A stretch of 64,000 nucleotides of DNA from Atrina japonica (taxonomy: Eukaryota > Mollusca > Bivalvia > Pterioida > Pinnidae). A program made the translations under genes and the position numbers. This document shows, in pieces, positions 55,556 through 64,000 of the stretch. The DNA lies in the NCBI GenBank assembly GCA_030159075.1, contig BROG01000810.1:236159-300158 (forward strand), in the 5' to 3' direction. Each line of letters begins with the position of its first letter. Positions within the stretch are counted from its first letter, which is position 1. The notes beneath the pieces were generated by a model. That model worked only from the letters and a program-made list of their open reading frames with translations. It did not search any database and was not told the origin of the DNA.

Positions 55556-55625
<70 letters not shown>
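55556..55625. repeat. (TA)n(TAGA)n compound microsatellite
   Basis: A run of tata for about 32 bp passes into about nine tagatagata units. Confidence 0.95.
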
Positions 55626-56017
55626 TAGAACCTGTTTTCAGCAGCCACTCAAGGAAAATTGAAAAAGTGGCTGCATAAGTGCATAAGACAGGTGGCCTTT
55701 GGTTCCAGGTTGACAAAAATCACAAGAAAATTGGTGTCCATTATGCAGCGTATAGCAACATGTATGTATATTTATATGCCAATACGCGATAGTATGATGT
55801 TAAGATGATCATATACACTGTAGTGCTGCCCAGCTAACCTGTTTACAGATTTTCTAAAATCAGATCATGCGATTAACCATCCTAAAAAACAGCAAGCAGT
55901 TTGTCCTGTATATCACTGGCCTTTGGCTACGTTAGACAGTTGGCTGCTGTTTTATAGTAAAATTGATTGGGGGACAGAAACTGGCTGTTGAGGACGAGTG
56001 GCTGCTGAAATATATAT

Positions 56018-56078
56018 ATAAGGAAGACCAGAATACACACGGATATATATATATCCGTGTGTGTTCTGGTCATCCTTA
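56018..56078. repeat. Near-perfect hairpin
   Basis: ggaagaccagaatacacacg plus gatatat is followed immediately by its inverse atatatc plus cgtgtgtgttctggtcatcc, with one mismatch. Arms are about 28 bp with no loop. Confidence 0.85.
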
Positions 56079-56100
56079 TAACTGAGGTTGTACCATGGTA

Positions 56101-56274
56101 CAGTGTAACCTGTCTTAGTAGACCAACTCTTCTGCCATTTAAATATGGTCTTACAAGACAGATGCTCTCTCAAAAGAGATTTCATGTGAAGGATTACTTT
56201 GTAATGTTCAAAATGTTTTAAAAGGAGACAGGTTGTCTCTAATGAAAATGTTGTTTTTAAGACAGGTTCCATTG
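56101..56274. mobile_element. TA-flanked MITE, 174 bp
   Basis: Ends CAGTGTAACCTGTCTTAGTA and (reversed) CAATGGAACCTGTCTTAAAA, TA on both sides. Internal 'agacag' phrases match others of the family. Confidence 0.7.
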
Positions 56275-56372
56275 TAAATGGAGAAACATTCACATGGGAT
56301 TAATCTTTGTGGATTATACAATGAAATTCACATGCTTAATAACAACCCAACTTATAATGAAATCCCAAAGTA

Positions 56373-56607
56373 CAGTGGAACATCGCATTAAGACCACCTA
56401 TCTGACTCATAGTGGCATGATTAACCCCTTCATCCCTATATGACATAATAGACTGGTCTAAACAATAGAAAAAAAAGCATACCATCTATACTTATGGGTG
56501 AAAGGGTAAACGAAGTGGTCTGTTAACTGAGGCTCAGGACTTCTGAAATTATGCTTAAATGCAAAGTGGTATCCTAAGCCAGATGGTCTTTAGTCGAGAT
56601 TTCACTG
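56373..56607. mobile_element. TA-flanked MITE, 235 bp
   Basis: Ends CAGTGGAACATCGCATTAAG and (reversed) CAGTGAAATCTCGACTAAAG, TA on both sides. Confidence 0.7.

Positions 56608-56648
<41 letters not shown>
56608..56648. repeat. (TA)n microsatellite
   Basis: tgtatgtatata followed by an uninterrupted TA run, directly at the right end of the preceding MITE. Confidence 0.9.
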
Positions 56649-56770
56649 TTATTTTACATGAACACACGAAAAGTAATGTGAAAATCACAAAATTAACCGT
56701 CAATGAAACACGTGTTTACAGTAATAAGATGCCGAGTGTTCATATTAGTACTATTGTGACTTTGCATATA

Positions 56771-57027
56771 CAGTGGAACCACGCTATCAGTACCACCTTA
56801 CTGGTTGACTAAAAGAGGCCGGATTAGCGAAGTGGTACCTTAAGTGAAGGTTTTGACCAAAAAAAAGAGATATCCATAAATAGTTGTTAAGAGACTGAAT
56901 ATTTACGGTTCTAGATGTAATGTGGTTTCCTAATGAGGTGGTCTCCTAAGTGAGGTGGTCTCCTAAGTGAGGTGGTCTAACCTTGGTGGTCTCCTAAGCG
57001 AGGAGGTCTTTGGGCGAAGTTCCACTG
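56771..57027. mobile_element. TA-flanked MITE, 257 bp
   Basis: Ends CAGTGGAACCACGCTATCAG and (reversed) CAGTGGAACTTCGCCCAAAG, TA on both sides. Three internal copies of 'gtggtctcctaagtgagg' suggest early tandem growth. Confidence 0.75.
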
Positions 57028-57428
57028 TATACATATTTCTTACCAGTCTTGTTTTTACAACTGTGCATATATAGTCTTGTTTTTATAACCGTGCATACAT
57101 ACATATTTGCTGTATGTTTTTATGTTTTATGAATGTGCTACCACGTGTGATAACATTGGATATTTTATATGTGATATTTATTGAATAAAGATATTCATAA
57201 AAATATTAAACTTGTGCTTGTGAAATAGACTTGGTGGTGCATTGCACTTTTAGTTTTGAATTTATCATGGAATGGGTTGTCTCCCCTCAACCCTGCAGAC
57301 CATAATGCACTGTCTTAAACAAGTGAAAAAAGTATACTACTCTATTCCTCGGAGGGGGGCTGGTAACAAACATTTTCAAATTAATGGGGTTATTTATTTT
57401 GGTTAAATAAACCAAGTGTTTCTGAAAT

Positions 57429-57590
57429 AAATACTACAACTTCAGTTGTGAACAAGGTAGTCAACAACAAGTAGATTAACAGTGACCAATTATAATTGTC
57501 ATATATGTTAGCTGTCTACAGCTTCAGTTGTGAATAAGTTATTCAACAACAAGTAGATTAACACTGCCTAATTATAATTGCGTAGACGTG
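57429..57590. repeat. ~95-bp tandem duplication
   Basis: cttcagttgtgaa, caacaacaagtagattaaca and aattataattg occur in the same order twice. Confidence 0.75.
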
Positions 57591-57892
57591 AGCACTTTAT
57601 ATGTAAGGTGGTGATCCAGAGCAACCCAACTCTAACAGCACTGAGTGTTATATATTGTCTTGAGTTGGAACATTGCATGCTTGGCAGCACATAATTTTCT
57701 AATGGGCGGTCAGATTGTGAGGATAGAATCACTTTAACGGTAAGGAGACATGCATCTTTGTTAGAGAAAACATTCTGAAATGTAGTAACATGACAAAATA
57801 AACCTGCACCTGTGTCTATTGATGCCTCATAGGTTATCCCTCTCAAAAAGATTGTTCGAGCAAAGATAATCCATATAAAATTCTTAAAGATT

Positions 57893-58650
57893 GGGGTATG
57901 CTGCGAGAGGCTGTGTTGAAGCTTTCTAAAGGGTCGGAGTATTCTGCGAGAGGCTGTGTTGAAGTTTCTAAAGGGCCGGGGTATTCTGCGAGAGGCTGTG
58001 TTGAAGTTTCTAAAGGGTCGGGGTATGCTGCGAGAGGCTGTGTTGAAGCTTGATAAAGGGTCGGGGTATGCTGCGAGAGGCTGTGTTAAAGTTTCTAAAA
58101 GGTCGGGGTATGCTGCGAGAGGATGTGTTGAAGCTTTCTAAAGGGTCGGGGTATGCTGCGAGAGGCTGTGTTGAAGTTTCTAAAGGGCCGGGGTATGCTG
58201 CGAGAGCCTTTGTTGAAGCTTGATAAAGTGTCGGGGTATACTGCGAGAGACTTTGTTGAAGCTCTCTACAGGATTGGGGTATGCTGCGAGAGTTGAAATT
58301 TCTAAAGGGTCGGGGTATGCTGCGAGAGGCTGTGTTGAAGTTTTCTAAAAGGTTCGGGTATGCTGCGATAGGCTGTGTTGAAGTTTCTAAATGGTTGGGG
58401 TATGCTGCGAGAGCCTTTGTTGAAGCTTGATAAAGGGTCGGGGTATGCTGCGAGAGGCTGTGTTGAAGCTCTCTACAGGGTTGGCTTATGCAGCGAGAGG
58501 CTGTGTTGAAGTTTCTAAGGGGTCGGGGTATGCTGCGAGAGACTTTGTTGAAGCTTTCTAAAGGGTCGGGGTATGCTGCGAGAGGCTGTTTTGAAGCCTT
58601 CTAAAGTGTCGTGTTTTGCTGCGAGAGACTGTTTTGAAGCTTTCCCAAAG
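57893..58650. repeat. 42-bp minisatellite
   Basis: About 18 copies of ggtcggggtatgctgcgaga plus ggctgtgttgaagtttctaaag, with two alternating joints (gtttctaa and cttgataa). It is GC-richer than the surroundings. Confidence 0.92.
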
Positions 58651-60240
58651 TACAATATGACCTGGTAGTCCATCGGCATAGGTGTCACTTCAAAACTAAG
58701 TAAATTTGAAATTTATCGGTATCAGGAACTAAAAATGAGTTGTATGTCTCTAGAATAATAATATAATAGTAATAACTAGGGACAGGTATTAGAATGGCGC
58801 TCTCTAGACGTCACAAGTGACACAGTAACGAATGACGAAATATTGTGAAGTTATGTTGACGAGTGACGAATTTTTATTGTTTTAGACATTGTCCATAGAC
58901 AATTAGAATATAAAGAAGGGCCTTTTCGATATATGATGTCAAACGCTCTGTATGTTGACTTCGTCAGTTCGTCAAAGAGATTAACGAGTGGCGATTTATT
59001 TTCTTTGTTCAAGACGGAGTATTTAGACATTTTAGATATAAATCGGGTCTTTTGTTCAAAACTTGATGTCAAACGTTGTCAATCTGTTTGACGAATTGAG
59101 GAGTAACGAATTTTTTTTCTAAAATTTTTTTCCTTGATATATTAAAGTCACATTCCGGGGAACTTATTGTAAGTATTTGACATTTTCCTTAAAAAGCCAT
59201 ACCTAACAGAAGGATATGAAAAAATAATAATAATAACAATAAACATCGTATTATTGACGTTATTAACGAAATTCCATTGGGAAGCTGAATATTTACTTCG
59301 GTAAAAGATGTGACATTCCATGTATACCTTAATACGTACGCTTCAGATACCATTGGCTAACGATATGTAGAGTAGTAAAGGTTTTTAACTAATTAATTAA
59401 TACAGAACTTTATAAATACGACGGAAATATAAAGTGCGTACAGAAAAGTTTATTTATGATCACTACTTCCCAGAATGTGACTTTTAAAGCAGTGTCGTTC
59501 CACCTGGAATGAAATGTTGAGAAACTCGCGGCAGTCCATGAAGTTGAGTTGGAAAAGTCACGGAAGTTTTAAAATGTACAAACACCCACATGTGTATGAT
59601 CAAACACTCCGCATGAGATTAAAGTGCAACTGAGGGGAAGTAGAGCTACCATACTGTCGCATAGAAAATGTGTAGTCTTGCGTTTTAACAGTTATGTGAT
59701 ATAAATGGTAAAGGATATGAAAATTTCGGGACGTTTTCATTGTTCTTTCTGGAAATAACATTGCGTGATTCACGCAGTTGTTTCTTTTTTCTTTGCTAGT
59801 TTTGGAATTCATATCTACATAATAATAAGATAAGACAAATGTATTTAAATTCGGCATGTACTAAAACGAAAACATAAGCTTTGTTGAGCTTTAAACCGAA
59901 TTTATAAAACATATACATGTATATATAGCAAAGTAAAGAATCATGTATGCATAATCAACATGGAAGACATTCTAAATCACTAAGACACAAACGGTGAACG
60001 AGCTAGGAAAGCACTAAGCATAAGCAAATCTATGTATACAATTTATAGAAATAATTTGCATAAAAGTTTTGGAGTAAGCAGAAGAAAACTCATGTATACA
60101 ATTTAATAAAATTCCGCAAAAGTTTTGACATGCCGAATAAAAATGGTTTGGAAATCTTAAACGAGTCATAAAAATGTTACAAAAAAGTATAACTAGCAGA
60201 GAGAAAAAAATAGAAAAATTATACACAAGTGAAAAAGAAG
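58650..60240. other. Non-coding stretch
   Basis: No gene supported. At about 58,855-59,110 an imperfect ~120-bp tandem repeat is visible (gatgtcaaacg, tagacat, gagtgacgaa or gagtaacgaa phrases). Confidence 0.5.
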
Positions 60241-60400
60241 AAACTCAAAGTCCATTAGAACACGACAAATCAGATATACAAACGGTCTCAACATGAAGAA
60301 CAATTTGGAACAGCAAATAGGATAGGACCAGGTGTCCGGAAGGAGTCAGCTTCCTCTGCCAGCATCCCAAACAGGAAACCTATCGAGTTCGGTGAAAAGG
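60241..60400. repeat. Dispersed repeat R2, copy 2
   Basis: Same orientation and content as 20,401-20,560 (ggataggaccaggtgtccgg and ggagtcagcttcctctgcc), about 75-80% alike by eye. Confidence 0.65.
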
Positions 60401-60668
60401 TAGACATAACAACGGTTTCAAAACTAAAAACAATTACAAACCATTCCAGGACTAACAAACTTTTAAAAGTGAGAAACTGTTTTCTTCTCTGAAATGGTTT
60501 GGAAAAGTTTTCCATAATGTAGCTGCAATATATCTAAAGCATTTTATACCATACCTTGAGGTTTTTGCTTGAAGTACATCTACTGACAATATTTGAATAT
60601 CTGAAGTTATATTTTGAATTTTTATATCTGAAAATGGTTGATTTACTTAAACGGTTCAGCTGGGATGA

Positions 60669-61950
60669 ATTCTGACAGATTGTACTTATGTGGTGACCAA
60701 GGATGCGTATCTGCATATGATCAATAATGCTTTCCTGCAGATTGTACTTATATGGTGATCAATGATGCCTTCCTGCAGATTGTACTTATGTGGTGATCAA
60801 TGTTCCCTTCCTGCAGATTGTACTTTTATGGTGATCAATGATGCCTTCCTGCAGATTGTACTTATGTGGTGATCAATGATGAATTCCTGCAGATTGTACT
60901 TATGTGGTGATCAATGATTAAATTCCTGCAGATTGTACTTATGTGGTGATCATTGCTGCTCTCCTGCAGATTATGTGGTGATCAATGATGCTTTCCTGTA
61001 GATTGTACTTATGTGGTGTTCAAGGATGCTTACCTGCAGCTTATATGGTGATCAATGATGCTTTCCGGCAGATTGTACTTATGTGGTGATCAGTGATGCT
61101 TTCCTGCAGATTATATGGTGATCAATGATGCTTTGCTGCAGATTGTACTTATGTGGTGATCAGTGATGTTTTCCTGCAGATTATATGGTGTTCAATGATG
61201 CTTTCCTGCAGATTGTACTTATGTGATGATCAGTGATGCTTACCTGCAGATTATATGGTGTTCAATGATGTTTTCCTGCAGATTGTACATATGTGGTGAT
61301 CAGTGATGCTATCCTGCAGATTATGTAGTGATCAATGATGCTTTCCTGCAGATTGTACTTATGTGGTGATCAATGATGCTTTCCTGTAGATTATGTATTG
61401 ATCAATGATGCTTTCCTACATATTGTACTTATGTGGTGATAATTGCTGCTCTCCTGCAGATTATATGGTGATCAATGATGCTTTCCTGCAGATTGTACTT
61501 ATGTGGTGATCAATGATGCTTTCCTGTAGATTATGTATTGATCAATGATGCTTTCCTGCAGATTGTACTTATGTGGTGATCATTGCTGCTCTCCTGCAGA
61601 TTATATGGTGATCAATGATGCTTTCCTGCAGATTGTACTTATGTGGTGATCAATGATGCTTTCCTGTAGATTATGTAGTGATCAATGATGCTTTCCTGTA
61701 GATTATGTAGTGATCAATGATGCTTTCCTACAGATTGTATTTATGTGGTGATCATTGCTGCTCTCCTGCAGATTATATGGTGATCAATGATGCTTTCCTA
61801 CATATCGTACTTATGTGTTGTTCAAGGATACTTTCTTGCAGATTATATGGTGATCAATGATGCTTTCCTGCAGATTATGTGGTGTTTAAGGATGCTTTCC
61901 TGCAGATTGTACTTATGTGGTGATCAATGATTTTTTCCTGCAGATTGTAC
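60669..61950. repeat. 38-bp minisatellite with ~32-bp variant
   Basis: About 35 copies. The long form is gattgtacttatgtggtgat plus caatgatgctttcctgca; the short form lacks the 'gtactt' part. Long and short forms tend to alternate between 61,000 and 61,850, making a ~70-bp higher-order unit. Confidence 0.9.
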
Positions 61951-62084
61951 TCATGTACAGTGTTTAATTTTGTTTTATTTTATATACAGAAATACAAAAA
62001 CGATATAAAATAATACTTTTTTTCACTGTCTGAACTTTGAAACTTGTTGAAACGAGGTAAGTGAACAACTTCATACTTCACAAC

Positions 62085-62365
62085 TTTGTAACTTTTGTAC
62101 TAAAATGGCACTTTGAGACTTCATAACTTTGAACGTTACACACGTTGCAACTTTGAAACATGAGAACGTTACACACTTGATCACTTTGCAAACTTTGAAA
62201 CATGAGAACGGTACACACATGACCACTTTGAAAACTTTGAGAACGGTACACACTTGATCACTTTGCAAACTTTGAAACATGAGAACGGTACACACTTGAT
62301 CACTTTGCAAACTTTGAGAACGGTACACACTTGATCACTTTGCAAACTTTGAGTACGTTACACAC
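62085..62365. repeat. ~30-50 bp irregular tandem repeat
   Basis: Reiterations of cacacttgatcactttgcaa plus actttgaaacatgagaacg with deletions of the middle part. Confidence 0.85.
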
Positions 62366-62379
62366 TTTCATGTTCAATG

Positions 62380-63310
62380 TATCTGTCCTGCCGTGAGATT
62401 AGTGAGGCTCTCGTTTCCGGTAAAATGAAGTATCCCTCATTAGCCGGGATTCCATGAAACTAGATATCCCATGATTCAATATCCAAGATGGCTACCATTC
62501 CTATACTTCCTCAAGCTTAGTGTATACAGTCTATATAGAGTAATCTCCCTTTGTTCCAACCCTACAATCTATACAGAGTAATATGTCCCATTGTTCCAGC
62601 CCTAGAGTCCACACAGAGTGATCTCCCTTTGTCCCACCCATACAGACTATACACAGTAATCTCCCTTTGTTCCACCTATAGAGTCTATACACAGTGATCT
62701 CCCCTTTGTTCCAATCCTAGAGTCTATACACAGTGATCTCCCTTTGTACATACTCATAAACTCTAGTCTCAGTACAATGATAACATGTTCAAGCTTGATT
62801 ACGACCTCGGACTACCACTTCTCGCGCTTGCGCACTTGATACTCTCTTGAACTCTCGCCGACTGTGCCGACACCTACTACTGATTTCACTCCAAGTCTCA
62901 AACCTGAAAAATACAAAATTTTGGTTCTAAAAATAGATTCACTCTCAGTCCAAAACTGGAAAAACCCAACTTCTAGTTTTAGCCATTGACCTCTCGTGAA
63001 CTCACGTGACCTTTCGTGACCCCGACCTCTTGTAACAAAACCTCTCATTGGCTCGTAATCCAAGATTGCCGCCCCCACAGTCTTCCACTTACGGTCATAG
63101 ACACGATTCCAAACTCAACGATTGGCTCTTTCTCCTTATTGCCATGGCATGACCTCACTTCCGGTATGACATACTTCCGGTTTAACGTCACAAGCGACTC
63201 CATGGCACACAATTATAAGCCGGGATTCTGATGACGTCATCAATAACCGTTGAAAAAGCGCCCCCCCCCGGCGGCAAAATTCAAAATGCGTGCCAGGGAG
63301 CTGTGTATTA
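62380..63310. repeat. Dispersed repeat R3, copy 2
   Basis: Parallel to 21,800-22,800: gccgtgagattagt, ctagatatcccatgattc, the tatacacagtgatctccc tandem series, ctcgcgcttgcgcacttgat, ttggttctaaaaatagattc, cacttccggtatgac and gattctgatgacgtcatcaa. Same orientation. Confidence 0.78.
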
Positions 63311-63744
63311 CTACTGCCAATTCACAGGTATAATATCCTTATCTTTTTATTACTTTATTTTTAGGTCATGGAATCTCATGTAAGACCCATATTTCTAGTA
63401 TTATGCCTAAAGTCAACAAATATACATGTGGTTATTATTCAAGTTTACCGGTACCGGGTAATTAACTTGTTATTAAGATTGCAAGATAAAAACAAACAAT
63501 TATGCTGCAACTGGGGACATGTTTGTATATTGAATACATACATTTGTAAATAATGATGAAATCATTGCTAATTTTAATAAACTTTAAAAAATATAGAAAA
63601 ATGTCCTATATATGTTTTTATACGTTTTATAAGAACATTTTTACTAGAATGATTGAAATATTATTAAAGTTTCCTACTCATGTTTGGAGTACCATACTGA
63701 TTTATTTATTCTACTTTTACAAGAAAATGATAAAATTATAAAAT

Positions 63745-64000
63745 AAAAGTTGAGTATGCAGTAAATTTGGTGACTTTGGGCCCAGAATGCTTATACAAAG
63801 TAATAATAATTATAACAATAATAATAACAACAACAACAATATATATATACGCTAAAATTGATGCAACTTTGTTATTTTTCTCTATATATTTAATATAAAT
63901 CAACATTTTTTCAAAACATTCATTGCAAATCAACTTTGATAAAACTTATACCATGAAATTCAGGGCCCGAAGTCATCAAATTTACTCAATACTGAAGCTC
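63745..64000. repeat. Inverted-repeat element reaching the window end
   Basis: The left arm gagtatgcagtaaatttggt, gactttgggccc is inverse to gggcccgaagtcatcaaatt, tactcaatac at the window edge. It belongs to the same repeat phrase as 36,605-36,745. Inside are (AAT)n and (TA)n tracts. Confidence 0.6.

Overview
The window looks like a low-GC nuclear contig from a mollusc, most likely a bivalve. It has split genes with GT-AG introns of up to about 13 kb, tRNA-headed SINEs, very many minisatellites and short inverted-repeat elements. Its gene content (an HSPA12-type Hsp70 and a mitochondria-eating-protein-like gene, both known to be expanded in bivalves) agrees. The species cannot be fixed from the sequence.

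Three cellular genes can be built exon by exon. (1) A plus-strand multi-repeat beta-thymosin gene covers about 4.8-18.4 kb. It has three exons of exactly 114 bp, each coding one actin-binding repeat, then a short terminal exon; its 5' part lies upstream or outside the window. (2) A minus-strand HSPA12-like gene has four exons between 32,258 and 25,806 (620 aa, all phases consistent). (3) A plus-strand SPATA18/Mieap-like gene has five coding exons between 33,663 and 52,235 (428 aa, all phases consistent). Genes 2 and 3 are divergent, with start codons 1.4 kb apart.

The introns and flanks are packed with repeats: tandem arrays with units of 21, 23, 24, 31, 35, 37, 38, 42, 47, 52 and 69/68 bp; three copies of a tRNA-derived SINE, two with clear target-site duplications; a family of TA-flanked MITEs with CAGTGGAAC-like ends; a 1.19-kb pogo/Tigger-like element; several foldback elements; and two copies, plus a scrambled third, of a large element with an internal ~150-175 bp tandem core. 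Nearly all long unbroken reading frames in the window are by-products of these arrays.

The most unusual stretch is about 39.0-47.4 kb, inside the last Mieap intron. It holds remains of a Polinton/Maverick (adintovirus-like) element: DNA polymerase B pieces with recognisable motifs, compact small ORFs with a stop/start overlap, and convergent genes sharing a short polyadenylation region. This material is interleaved in short blocks with the large dispersed repeat, and one stretch occurs twice in differently abridged form. That suggests either a merged-haplotype assembly artefact or an extraordinarily rearranged insertion. From 52 to 64 kb there is no gene I can support.
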